The notes under the pieces: model-generated
Database searches by the model: none
Seen by the model: only the letters and a program-made list of their open reading frames with translations
Told to the model about the DNA's origin: nothing
Shown: positions 17,501 to 23,469 of the stretch, one piece after another
Layout: each line of letters starts with the position of its first letter
Position numbering within the stretch: position 1 is the stretch's first letter
From: Euryarchaeota archaeon Ods02
GTDB lineage: Archaea; Halobacteriota; Halobacteria; Halobacteriales; Halorutilaceae
Assembly (NCBI GenBank): GCA_028751075.1
Contig: JAQZDA010000023.1
Coordinates: forward strand, 1 to 34,575
Direction: 5' to 3'
Length of the DNA stretch: 34,575 bases
Position numbers and translations under genes: made by a program

Positions 17501-18607
17501 GACGCCGTCGTACTGGAGTCGGTTGGCGACGCCGTAGTCGATGGCGTAGTCGAGTATCTCGCCTTCGTCGACGCCTTCCTCGAGGTCGGTGTCTGTGACC
17601 TCTTCGCCGCCCTGATGGGCGACCCTTAATAACGCCTGTCCGTCGGGGGCGTCTTCGGGTACGTCGACGACTTTCGCGAGGGTGCAGCCGTCGTCGTCGC
17701 AGCTTCCGAGGGGGTAGCTTTCGTCGCTGCTGACGTTGCTGTCCTGATCCCAGTCCATCCACGCTGCGCCGTAGTGGTCGCGGCTCTCGGTCATCCCCGC
17801 CGTCGTCACGAGCTCGTACTCTCCGCCGGGTGCGACGTCGGTGCCGCGGAACGTGAGGTCCTGGTAGCCGTAGGTGCTCTGTCCGCTCCGGTGGTCGAGT
17901 CGGTTGAACTCGGTGCGTTCTATCCAGTGGTCTTGGTTGCTTCCTACGTCGGGTCCGTCGGGTGCGATTCCGGGGCCGCTGTAGCACTCCATGGTCAGGC
18001 CTTCACCCAGGAGATGCACAGCGAAGGTGATGTCCTGCGCCTGTATCTGACCGACGCTCATCGCGTGGGCTCTCGCTCGGGCCTGGTCGAGTTCACCGTA
18101 GTCGGCGCGGAACTCCAGCCGTTCTTCCTCCATATCCTGCTGCAGTCTCTCGCTGTAGAATCCCCCGCTTTCGTAGACTTCGGCGTTCTCCAGCCGGACG
18201 AAGTTCGTGTCCATGTGGCTGAAGGTTATTCGTGCGTCTCCGACCTCGAGGGGTTCGGCTTCGGTTCCGCCGACGTCGAAGTAGAACCGCGCGCCCGAGA
18301 TGTCGTACTCGGTGAGGTCCTCAGGTACTGGGAGGTCCTTGTAGAAGGTTAGCTCCTGTACTTCGGCGTTCCCTATGTCAGCCTGTATCAACGGCTGTTC
18401 ACCCTGCGCTGTCGTGACGCCTTCACGGGTCACCATCTCGAAGTCCTCGCCCTCCATCGTGTCGGCTTCCAGGCAGAACCCGCCGAACGGTCCGGCGAGA
18501 CCCATGGAGAAAGCGGTACCGGTGTAGAGGATCGTTATCGCGAGCATAGACGCTACGAGGATGGATATAGCAAGGACGGAGCCGAACTTCTGCTTGTCTA
18601 CACCCAT
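8582..18607 (-). CDS. Giant exported modular protein: GEVED, CARDB and lectin-like repeats
   Basis: A single 10-kb open frame encodes 3341 acidic residues. Residues 10-45 are a hydrophobic export or anchor segment. Residues 45-205 are a separate N-terminal domain, faintly like DUF6230. GEVED-type domains end in GExxDYT-like motifs (about 228-356, 377-508, 2373-2504), with DWNxxxxL loops that may bind calcium and a nearby Cys pair. A further GEVED appears split, with its first half at about 780-832 and its second at about 2198-2254. Nine lectin-like (LamG/concanavalin-type) modules share (Y/F)DDGGIGF...YWDDVRV, near residues 742, 1110, 1299, 1559, 1747, 1966, 2169, 3134 and 3319. Five CARDB domains, with T-N-x-P-V-E starts and EN(T)GG, fill about 2264-2921. 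No C-terminal anchor or PGF-CTERM is present, so the N-terminal helix may hold it. Likely roles are adhesion or surface binding. The function is not known. Confidence 0.85.
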   Translation of the reverse strand: MGVDKQKFGSVLAISILVASMLAITILYTGTAFSMGLAGPFGGFCLEADTMEGEDFEMVTREGVTTAQGEQPLIQADIGNAEVQELTFYKDLPVPEDLTEYDISGARFYFDVGGTEAEPLEVGDARITFSHMDTNFVRLENAEVYESGGFYSERLQQDMEEERLEFRADYGELDQARARAHAMSVGQIQAQDITFAVHLLGEGLTMECYSGPGIAPDGPDVGSNQDHWIERTEFNRLDHRSGQSTYGYQDLTFRGTDVAPGGEYELVTTAGMTESRDHYGAAWMDWDQDSNVSSDESYPLGSCDDDGCTLAKVVDVPEDAPDGQALLRVAHQGGEEVTDTDLEEGVDEGEILDYAIDYGVANRLQYDGVSAEDGDEYVSRVRFGNEFRFSGIDDETGPPGDTGYQDRTEEVGHVGFAEQVPLAVDVEGGGEETYVSVWIDWNRNNFLEDWERYDLGSCESPCKVGERVDVPTFSEGGPTLMRVAATTGGYADEPRGELGEGNVLDYTVGINDAYADSEDHDFVFADNRDTWISGVELNDLDDHHSRQDVVDFNWAWPDCRDQGVTELDSYFYPDSSISSSDDDFHEDDGGGVSGYTPAGECFLRTDADAYTTIFSDPGADDDEQDSELPHYPERGERIEYRHYVHNDGNDYGDFYFGRQDSDNYYLVRLDDTNTPSLALHRSVDGTEEVIAEATPDVPDGEFHEIEIDWGTGYEDVDTIEVTLTNGADRSETTTIRANDDSFDDGGIGFGKANDGTVSYAHLWDRVTVDGTTRAEVFDRVELFGLRGHEDRTYERTDVARGEEPEMTVTAEGADGTEVHATAFFDWNRNDFLGPDIATAFRFLDDFEYGDPEDVPNEPRELVENFADTDDPEYVPVNVDDFGQSDDPYERGIVDYNWELGEGDTVDVCDDDASQDALMDYYYPASQIDSDEDDQWSVESGDGGDQPDVDECVLFTEGADWDGDANWIWSLPDGDNDESLSYYPGPGDTITIQEAYFRSTDLMFMFGAESEDEFYGVYSETDDASSSSPTITTELRKYTGGIGGSYTTLASDSFEPDDEHWIDRDDGAIWTVEVDWHSVTDGEIDVEYINPDGDTEALLVGSDSEYGEGGVGHWSDTGSHSSFGVTYSNAAFVVDAIASGEGCSIDGDAYSGDTADFASQEDVTTATSECALEGDVVDSGVYSLAGLDSYPERGERIRYDYQAADASSEGALLFGNSDAENGYAVVVSASDDEVSLERWEGGGQLEIESASAAISSGDWYEVEVDWGGPDETDEIQVTLRDSDGDELTSFVGEEGRHDDGGIGFAHLDGAASYWDEVEKQEPRLFERFEYEDERVTEDFGAADEFFESNVVDFNWAYDDTGECVDEEVYRLDEFFDGDMSSSDDDFHEDDGEGATPAVPEEECYLRSDADGDGSDNSPPELDGATITSMPDEQDTDLPYYPTRGDNFTISDHYWHQSGDTGPESHTFFGVQDHDDGTPQTGYAFHVFAGSNEIALEKWENGDQVERETTAVNTEDFDEEFHDIEIEWGTDANPDRIRATFFRNDGTQHEVTMEDGDWDDGGVGFHKAQTGGFGTGSFAMLWGRMDAAGFGCVLGDGYTGDRDAFQVQESVTYGDSDCALTSIDGGSSIYSTSDDGDWDDYPEQGDRINYMFRGDGAGELSFGVQDEGELGDDRYRVRVNPDNDELRLDKFSDGNDELLAFTSAVPLENDEWHEIRVDWGTEITVSAHDPDDGTEIGSVTATDVEFQEGGVGFGQETGGDNDVYWDGVRLENRFGVCSLSHYDGNTGSSPGDWEAREFADLDRTCQLGSNASDTAIWTTDGLEGEAERGDNIRFDYWVEDPDIHSKFRFGVQDQNNYYAVNLTDKIHGFQLLKYEGGDRTVLDQANFTGEVESDREEGAPGSVFDLGGPADYPRHDVNIQWGGLQPGADNVSDETISVRIFQYDSTQWMGDWFPVHLEANDSTFDDGGIGFEKSDVEGSYAYYDDVRVDNCDTYGYRGDREHIFGQPDVVASGRCALKAGPDATDDSLSTFGDRGGREGVDEFAQRGDTIRFDYRYERPQDDEGAVGQFFFGPNPSRGGDTYGLQIHPEADEAQFQLFVLECAEIAECPDTGDPLQVSTDIDLRPDEWYTIEVGWGRAGDEDPEIVARAFGSEGQVADVSLENDWYDEGDIGFRKVHGEGTSIYFDDVRVFEGESRADLGSCVIEDDECRITDEIEVPQGAQGGSVLMRTILTEDGPALGPYDDVGEGEVVDHTLNVDTASEPTPDEAFAVTVDDTNSPVEEGEILTVTADIENTKNETETQDVVFEVPDGTQRDSTSVTLDPGDLTSVTLEWDTEVGDEGEYTAWVYSEDDGDSVDVELTGAEAYAESEGDASQEWIESHSFSDLQHTSGQGEPDGYQDFTTEVATVDQGSGYTLEVTAATDSPDTTQYVSAWFDWNQDYDLDSRYDVGVCEPDEDQGDYYTCTVETTVDVPVGAEPGETRFRTIQEFDQWPSSPYQDDFFGQTVDYTADVQDVEFEDATFDVSIDDTNTPVVEDEDLEVTATVENTGEEPGEQYVTLDIPDGTERDNRSIQLDGGDSTTQTWTWTTEDGDAGDYDAWIHSDNDSDSTPVTVDESATFEVTITSYDEEVEEGELFEAIATVENTGDVAGTKDVELWVDEDQKDVEPDVELDPGDDTSVTLEWQTGSGDAGDYTALVGTEDDSDTREFSVLEGPFFDVTITDTNSPVEAGETMTFTTEVENTGGSTGTGDVVLDIDVDQDGGWTQEDVEETVTLDAGQSDTITLEWSTSSDDVGFADARASAEDSDTGDSWGEDVVEDVEVEESAFFDVTIDNTNEPVTETNDLNVDATVENTGGQGDTQDIELWIDSDQDGGWSLEDTEENVELEPDESTDVTLTYTTEEGDYPEIDIEVRSDDDEDGQPVEIFETRLIDDFDTGENQRPIATFNWDSGCDDTELENRFFGGISDGDLHLDDGSGLDDQSPDEPCYLRGHNDPWNYATSMLEAGDWGDQSFELPYYGYRGDDIEFQHYTHNSGGDENPQTRTFFGVQDADPDTGEVIDGYALRIFVGDDEGIELEKLAGGDVVATDRTEFGIPTGEFHDVRIEWGTFGDDSEWIDAFYTVDGTEHQVYISDDEWDYGGVGHGQLGDGTITTYSQFWDRTDAHNIACSFDRDAYDEGNNNFFRSQDAIVQTGSCALHGMDEDREMFSFGGLDDYPQRGDKIRYYARNHDFDEFRFGAQTVNDHYAIQLRQDWILIYEDGEMEEWDDIDVDPDQWFEVIVDWGATENDEIHVELYYADDDPETDEPIGEFTYTSTAYDDGGIGYQKAGETDNAYWDDVRVETSR

Positions 18608-18807
18608 GAAGGAGTCAGAGGACCTCCTTCAGAAACCCCCACACCATGTGGTTCCGTCGAGATGACACTGTTTACTCCCCGATATTACCGTATCAAGACC
18701 TATAAATGCTCCTGTAATAGCCGGTTGGGGGTCGACGACACACCCGAATCTCAGGTATCAAGCTTCATCCAAATGTATATCCCCTTCGAAGCTGTATCAC
18801 CGGGGAG
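18608..18807. promoter_or_regulatory. Divergent control region of two exported-protein genes
   Basis: These 200 bases separate the giant protein gene (minus) from the exported protein gene at 18808 (plus). A GGAGG on the minus strand (18623-18627) is about 15 bases before the giant's ATG, which is far for a ribosome site. The A/T box at 18701-18710 (CCTATAAATG) could serve either strand. For the giant gene it would give a leader of about 70 bases, unlike the leaderless genes elsewhere. The box at 18774-18780 (TGTATAT) fits the plus-strand gene, about 30 bases before its ATG. Confidence 0.45.
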
Positions 18808-19776
18808 ATGCAGTCCGGGTCGGACTACAGGTGGGGCTTGTTCGTCGCGGTCTTCCTGGCAGCGGCGCTCATGGCGCCTTTCTTCACGTCGGCGGCGCCG
18901 TACATGGACGACGCCACAGGAGAGCTAGATGTCGACGACCTCGGCGGTCTGGTCGGCGGAGAGGGTCTGCTCTACGTGACCGCTGAAGCCGACCACTACA
19001 CTCAGGGTTACTGTCAGGTTCTTCCGTGTAACTTCCCCGAAGGCGACGCCAACGAACCCCGTGACACCTCTCAGGTCGGTGGCTTCCTGTTCGGCACCGA
19101 CCTGATGACCGGTCACGACGAGTACGCGGAGAACTTCTACTACCCCCACGGCAGCGACCACGACGGCTTCCACTGGGAGACCTCGTCCGGATACGACGAC
19201 ACCACGGCGGAGGTCGGTATGGACCGCGTAGTAGCGCACAACCCGCTGTTCTACCGAGGCGGAATCGAAGGCAGCGACGGCAACACCTACAACATGAAGA
19301 TGGAAGCCCGGTCAGCTCGCATCAGCCACAACGACAACGACTGCAGCGACAGCCAGTACACCCACGACGGAGACGACGATGACGGCTACTGGGGCGGCGC
19401 CTCGATGGACGACCACTACAGCCAGTGCGACGTCTACATGATGACTCCGGAGATAGCGTTCCGGTACGTCAGCGCCACCACGTACGGCATACTGTTCGAC
19501 ATGGAGCGATACTGGGTTGTATCACCCGAAGACGACTGGTGCAGGACGTCGCTGAACCAGCACTGTCTCGCGAGCGCCGGCGACAACAACGCCGACGCCC
19601 AGATGACACGTGGGTTCATCCGAGGCTACTGGTTCCTCCTCAACGACGAAGCCACGCTCAACGACGCCGTCTTCCGCATAGACCAGGGCGAGGAGGAGTT
19701 CCCGCTGGAGTGGAACTGCGACGACAGAGCCAGCGACCACACCCACAACCGGAACGACCTCCCCGGCTGCTACTGA
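18808..19776 (+). CDS. Exported protein of unknown function, eight Cys
   Basis: The family is not recognised. The 322-residue product has an N-terminal Sec-type signal (hydrophobic about 9-28, likely cut after SAA near residue 30). The mature domain is acidic and rich in His, Asp and Tyr, with eight Cys (GYCQVLPC near the start, then spaced singles, the last at the penultimate residue) that could form disulfides outside the cell. No second membrane helix or sorting motif is visible. The plus-strand start ATG 18808 is preceded by GGGGAG and a TATA-like box at 18774-18780. It is divergent from the giant surface protein gene, so the two may be co-controlled and their products may meet at the surface. 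That link is inferred from position only. Confidence 0.75.
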   Translation: MQSGSDYRWGLFVAVFLAAALMAPFFTSAAPYMDDATGELDVDDLGGLVGGEGLLYVTAEADHYTQGYCQVLPCNFPEGDANEPRDTSQVGGFLFGTDLMTGHDEYAENFYYPHGSDHDGFHWETSSGYDDTTAEVGMDRVVAHNPLFYRGGIEGSDGNTYNMKMEARSARISHNDNDCSDSQYTHDGDDDDGYWGGASMDDHYSQCDVYMMTPEIAFRYVSATTYGILFDMERYWVVSPEDDWCRTSLNQHCLASAGDNNADAQMTRGFIRGYWFLLNDEATLNDAVFRIDQGEEEFPLEWNCDDRASDHTHNRNDLPGCY

Positions 19777-19912
19777 CTACTCTATACCAGAGGTTACGTT
19801 CACAGCTCTATACAGGTGTTCACGCGGTAGAGCCTCTCTGACCCAGTTTAAACTCGAAGCAACAGGTCCACCGAACCAATCTGTTTAAGTGTTGTGGCTG
19901 GAAAGTTGTACC
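19777..19912. promoter_or_regulatory. Upstream region of the second acyl-CoA dehydrogenase
   Basis: The best promoter is TTTAAG at 19884-19889, about 26 bases before ATG 19913, which predicts a leaderless mRNA. A second A/T element, GTTTAAAC (19846-19853, a perfect 8-base palindrome), lies further upstream and could be an extra promoter or a binding site. Confidence 0.45.
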
Positions 19913-21067
19913 ATGGATTTTGGCTTGACCGACGAACAGAAGCAGCTCAGGGACGAGGTAAGCCGGTTCGCGGAGAACGAGATTAAGCCCGTGGCGACGG
20001 AGTACGATGTCGAGGAGGAGTACCCGTGGGACGTCATGGAGAAAGCCACTGAGATGGGGTTGAGGGGCGCCACCATCCCCGTCGAGTACGGCGGCGCCGG
20101 CTACGGAGCCGTCGACAGCGTGGTGATGGCGGAGGAGATGTTCGCCGCCGACCCCGGAATCGCGCTCTGCATCCTCGCGGCGTCGTTCGGCTGCGAAGCC
20201 ATCATGGAGGCGGGAGACGAGGATCAGAAGGAACGGTTCCTCGAACCCGTGGCGAAGGGTGAAGCCATCAGCGGCGCAGCCATCAGCGAACCCGACGTCG
20301 GCAGCGACGTCTCGTCGATTTCGACGAAGGCGGAGAAGGACGGCGACGAGTACGTCATCAACGGCAACAAGATGTGGATCACCAACGGCACCGTCGGCGA
20401 CTTCTTCGTCGTGCTCTGCCGCACCGACCCCGACGCAAGCGACAGGTACATGGGCTTCAGCCAGATAGTCGTGGAGAGCGACCGCGACGGCTTCAGCAGC
20501 GAGAAGATAACCGGAAAGATGGGTATCCGCGCCAGCGATACCGCGGAGCTCGTGCTCGACGACGTCCGCGTCCCCGAGGAGAACCTCATCGGCAACGAAG
20601 GCATGGGTTTCTACCAGCAGATGAACTTCTTCGACGCCACCCGTACGGGCGTCGCCGCTCAGGGCGTCGGCATCGCGAAGGGCGCGTTCGACCGCGCGCT
20701 CGACTACGCTCAGGAGCGCGAGCAGTTCGGCCAGCCCATCGGCGACTTCCAGGCGATCCAGCACAAGCTCGCGGACATGCATACGCGAACGGAGGCCGCA
20801 CGCCTCCTCACCCTGAAGAGCGCGTGGAGCGTCGACGAAGGCGGCGCGCCGGACGCGAAGCTCGCTTCGATGGCGAAGGAGTACGCCTCAAGGGTCGCCG
20901 TCGACGTCGCGAACGAGGCGGTGCAGATACACGGTGGAGCGGGCTATGTCAACGACTTCGACGTCGAACGCCTGTACCGTGACGCGAAGATAACGCAGAT
21001 CTACGAGGGAACGACGGAGATCCAGAAGCTCATCATCGCGCGTCAGCTGATGGGTAAGGGCTTCTAG
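19913..21067 (+). CDS. Acyl-CoA dehydrogenase, short/medium-chain type
   Basis: I use ATG 19913 (384 residues), not the GTG 24 bases upstream, because MDFGLTDEQKQLRDEV is the family's usual beginning and the TATA-like box fits. Family marks are IPVEYGGAGYG, the ISEPDVGSDVSS loop, MWITNG, QEREQFGQPIGDFQAIQ, QIHGGAGYV and the active-site YEGTTEIQ near the C-terminus. The catalytic base is Glu365, and the position before the conserved Arg is Thr (ATRTGVAA), both as in medium- and short-chain enzymes. It oxidises acyl-CoA to enoyl-CoA with FAD, passing electrons to an electron-transfer flavoprotein. It converges with the TrmB-type regulator gene, 37 bases apart. Substrate length cannot be read from sequence. 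Confidence 0.93.
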   Translation: MDFGLTDEQKQLRDEVSRFAENEIKPVATEYDVEEEYPWDVMEKATEMGLRGATIPVEYGGAGYGAVDSVVMAEEMFAADPGIALCILAASFGCEAIMEAGDEDQKERFLEPVAKGEAISGAAISEPDVGSDVSSISTKAEKDGDEYVINGNKMWITNGTVGDFFVVLCRTDPDASDRYMGFSQIVVESDRDGFSSEKITGKMGIRASDTAELVLDDVRVPEENLIGNEGMGFYQQMNFFDATRTGVAAQGVGIAKGAFDRALDYAQEREQFGQPIGDFQAIQHKLADMHTRTEAARLLTLKSAWSVDEGGAPDAKLASMAKEYASRVAVDVANEAVQIHGGAGYVNDFDVERLYRDAKITQIYEGTTEIQKLIIARQLMGKGF

Positions 21068-21104
21068 GGTAGACAGCGTAAGCGGCCTGCGTCGGTGGAG
21101 TCGG

Positions 21105-21902
21105 TCAGAAACCCGTTGCCTCGCTCCACTGGCTGTCGAACTCGTCCTTCACCTCGCTCGCGAACTCCGGGTCCTTGAGGTCTATCATCGCGAGCACGCG
21201 GTCGGGCGCTAAGGGGTTCGTGACCTCGACGCAGATCTCGATGTCGTCGATGACGTTGAAGGTACCGTATAGCTCCGGCAAAGTACGGACCTCGAAACGC
21301 GGGTTCTCGCTGATGACCTCGGCGTACCGGTTCTGGACGTCCGCGCCTAGCTTGTCTATGACGTCGGGGCTGACGAGCATCTTCACCTTGACGCCTTCGT
21401 CGACGGCTTCCAGGAGGGCGTCGAGGACGCTGTCGCCGACGGTGTCGGGGTCGAGCTGCGGCGAGAGGTCGCCGACGACGATGCTGATGCTGTCGCGGCT
21501 GCTGTCGATGCGTTCCAGCAGGAGGTCGACGCTGTCTTCGGCGCCGACGGCGGCGGTCCAGAACCTGTCTTCGACGGGTTCGTTGCTCTCCAGCCGTTCC
21601 TGGAGGTCGTTCGCTATCTCCTCGTAACGTTCTATCTCCTGCTCTAGCTCCCTGCGTTTGTCGTCGACGAGGCGTTCGAGCGCGGTCTCGGGTTCGACGG
21701 CGACGTACTTCTTCGGACGGCTGCTCTCCTGGCTGCGGACGAGGCTGTGTTTCTCGAGGCTGCCGAGGACGTCGTAGACCCTGCCCATGGGTACGTCGCT
21801 AGCGAGCGAGAGCTCCTTCGCGGTCGCCGAACCCGCGCTGAGGAGGGCGCGGTAGACCCGGGCTTCGTAGTCCGAGAGCCCGAGGTCGTTGAGAGTTGCC
21901 AT
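21105..21902 (-). CDS. TrmB-family transcriptional regulator
   Basis: The protein has 265 residues. Residues 1-80 form a winged helix (LSDYEARVYRALLSAGSATAKELSLASDVPMGRVYDVLGSLEK is the usual TrmB N-terminus, broken here over residues 9-51). A coiled-coil segment (about 78-108) follows, then a C-terminal ligand or effector domain (110-265) with the FxSEVxxEFxxxW-type ending. Members of this family control carbon metabolism genes in archaea, usually through a small-molecule ligand. The gene's 3' end faces the acyl-CoA dehydrogenase gene at 19913. That makes a fatty-acid or acyl-CoA role plausible but unproven. A TATA-like box at 21927-21936 lies about 29 bases before the ATG. An inverted repeat sits a further 35-70 bases upstream. 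Confidence 0.88.
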   Translation of the reverse strand: MATLNDLGLSDYEARVYRALLSAGSATAKELSLASDVPMGRVYDVLGSLEKHSLVRSQESSRPKKYVAVEPETALERLVDDKRRELEQEIERYEEIANDLQERLESNEPVEDRFWTAAVGAEDSVDLLLERIDSSRDSISIVVGDLSPQLDPDTVGDSVLDALLEAVDEGVKVKMLVSPDVIDKLGADVQNRYAEVISENPRFEVRTLPELYGTFNVIDDIEICVEVTNPLAPDRVLAMIDLKDPEFASEVKDEFDSQWSEATGF

Positions 21903-21926
21903 ACCACGGGGTAAGCATCTACGGCG

Positions 21927-21936
21927 TATTAAACTG
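21927..21936 (-). promoter_or_regulatory. TATA-like box of the TrmB-family gene
   Basis: On the minus strand this reads CAGTTTAATA, about 29 bases before the ATG at 21902. It suggests a leaderless transcript. Confidence 0.5.
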
Positions 21937-21969
21937 TTCCTGAGTTGAACGTGGAACCGATTAAGCCTG

Positions 21970-22000
21970 GTTTACCGCGGCTGCATCGCCGGAGGTAAAC
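21970..22000. promoter_or_regulatory. Inverted repeat upstream of the TrmB-family gene
   Basis: GTTTACC (21970-21976) and GGTAAAC (21994-22000) are perfect complements. Inside them CGGC (21978-21981) and GCCG (21988-21991) also pair, leaving a 6-base loop. As DNA it is a dyad that a dimeric regulator could bind; as RNA it would be a hairpin. It lies in the divergent region between the TrmB-family gene and the zinc-ribbon gene. Confidence 0.45.
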
Positions 22001-22201
22001 TACAGAACGAGACAGATGGAATGAACGCTCTGCCGCGTCCTCGGGAGAGTGGAGGCGCTCTACGCCGTTCGATGTGGGTTCGCAAGCCTGGCTTTCACGG
22101 TGAAACACCACCGAACTTTGACGGCCATTCAAGTACCATGCGTTCGTGCAGTAAAGCTAGAAGCGGCGCGAACCGAACCACCCACGGACGTGAACCAAGC
22201 C

Positions 22202-22483
22202 ATGGAACAGGATCCAGAGCAGACACACGAGGAAGCCGAAGTCGGTCACCCCGAGGTGTCCTACGCACGATGCCCTAAGTGTGGGGAACCCTTCAGCGGA
22301 AGCGACTTCGGCCTCCTCGAGATAGACCGCACGGTGATGGGTGAACAGGTGAGGGAGACGATGGGCGTCGTCTGTCCGTCGTGCGGCGCGCTCGCCGCCG
22401 CCTTCACCGACTACCACCGCACCGACATCGTCGAAGGCGGCTCCGAGAGCTGGGGACGCGTGAGAAGCATAGACGACCACTGA
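22202..22483 (+). CDS. Small zinc-ribbon protein
   Basis: I choose ATG 22202 (93 residues). The upstream part of the longer frame (from 22049) looks non-coding, and the sequence becomes typical acidic haloarchaeal protein from MEQDPEQ onward. Two knuckles CPKC and CPSC about 45 residues apart (residues about 24-27 and 66-69) should bind one zinc. The rest is without known motifs. It does not overlap other genes and has no obvious promoter at the expected distance, so the start is uncertain; the GTG 12 bases upstream is an alternative. Function unknown; small zinc ribbons of archaea often mediate protein or nucleic-acid contacts. Confidence 0.6.
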   Translation: MEQDPEQTHEEAEVGHPEVSYARCPKCGEPFSGSDFGLLEIDRTVMGEQVRETMGVVCPSCGALAAAFTDYHRTDIVEGGSESWGRVRSIDDH

Positions 22484-22568
22484 CCCCCCTCCCTCTACCT
22501 CGACCTCCAGCCGCGGCTTCCTGCGGCGAAAGGAAAGATTCACCCTCTCAACCTCCAAAGCCACGGGT

Positions 22569-23381
22569 ATGACCGCGGCGAAGCTGCTGTGGCCGCCCGC
22601 GCTCAGGTCGCCGGAACACACCGCCGAGTACTTCGGCTTCGGAGCGGAGTACGTCGTCGGAGTCTGCGACGCCATGGACTGGGACACTGGAGACCTGGAG
22701 GAGACGGCGGAAGACGCGAAAGCCGCGATGGAACGCGGTGAGACCGAGGTGCCCGAGCAACAGAGAGAGCTGATAGTCGCTGTCCTCGTCGGCGACGCCG
22801 AGTTCTGGTGGCCGATGGGGAAGTGGCTGCCGAGAGGTTACGCGCTGCTGATGCGGGGCTTGTCCCACGGCCTCCGCCGCAAGCTCCTGAAGGTCGCGGG
22901 GGAGTACGCCGGCGGCCTCCCCGAAGGCCCAAGAGACGGATTCCACGAGTTCTACCACGCCTACCCCGGAGTCAGAGAGGTCACCGGTGAACCCAGCTTC
23001 AGCACCCCCGGGGACTGCCTCGTCGACGGTCGACCCGCGACCGCGTACGTCCGCGGCCTCGGCCTCGACAGCTTCGGCCGACGCACCGTGCTCGGAGACA
23101 GCGTCCTCCACGTCGAATGGTTCGAGTACGTCGCCGACGAGGTCGGCGTCGAGTACGACGAAGAGCTCTGCAGGCGGGCGAAGGAGCAGTCGCCGGCTTA
23201 CTTCGCCGGAGAACGCGGCAGCCTCGACAGCGACGTCCGCAGGCTGCAGGCGGCGATGTTCAGCGACAGCGACTGGATACGGGAGTTCCACGACCACTAC
23301 CAGCTACGGTCGATACTGTTCAGGACCGCCGCCAGCCACATCGAGGAGACGGCGGCGGAGCTCGAAGCCAGCCTCGACTGA
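22569..23381 (+). CDS. Hypothetical soluble protein
   Basis: No family is recognised for these 270 residues. The composition is acidic and rich in Trp, Tyr and aromatic clusters (AEFWWPMGKWLPRGYALLMRG around residues 77-97). There is no signal peptide and only one weakly hydrophobic stretch. The C-terminal half reads as mostly helical, ending in a Glu/Ala-rich helix. Codon use and base composition match neighbouring real genes, and the frame lacks a better-looking alternative, so I think it is a true gene. It follows the zinc-ribbon gene by 85 bases and precedes the DapD-like gene by 88 bases on the same strand. Confidence 0.65.
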   Translation: MTAAKLLWPPALRSPEHTAEYFGFGAEYVVGVCDAMDWDTGDLEETAEDAKAAMERGETEVPEQQRELIVAVLVGDAEFWWPMGKWLPRGYALLMRGLSHGLRRKLLKVAGEYAGGLPEGPRDGFHEFYHAYPGVREVTGEPSFSTPGDCLVDGRPATAYVRGLGLDSFGRRTVLGDSVLHVEWFEYVADEVGVEYDEELCRRAKEQSPAYFAGERGSLDSDVRRLQAAMFSDSDWIREFHDHYQLRSILFRTAASHIEETAAELEASLD

Positions 23382-23469
23382 CCGCGGACCGAGGCGGCAG
23401 CGGACGCCCAGCAGCTATGATGCGGACGCCATCGGAACGGATTAGAGGCAGGCACGCCGCAGATACCCC

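Noticed and set aside
22049-22201. Longer N-terminus of the zinc-ribbon gene
   Set aside because: The upstream 51 codons are not acidic, lack similarity to the downstream protein and have no promoter at the right distance.
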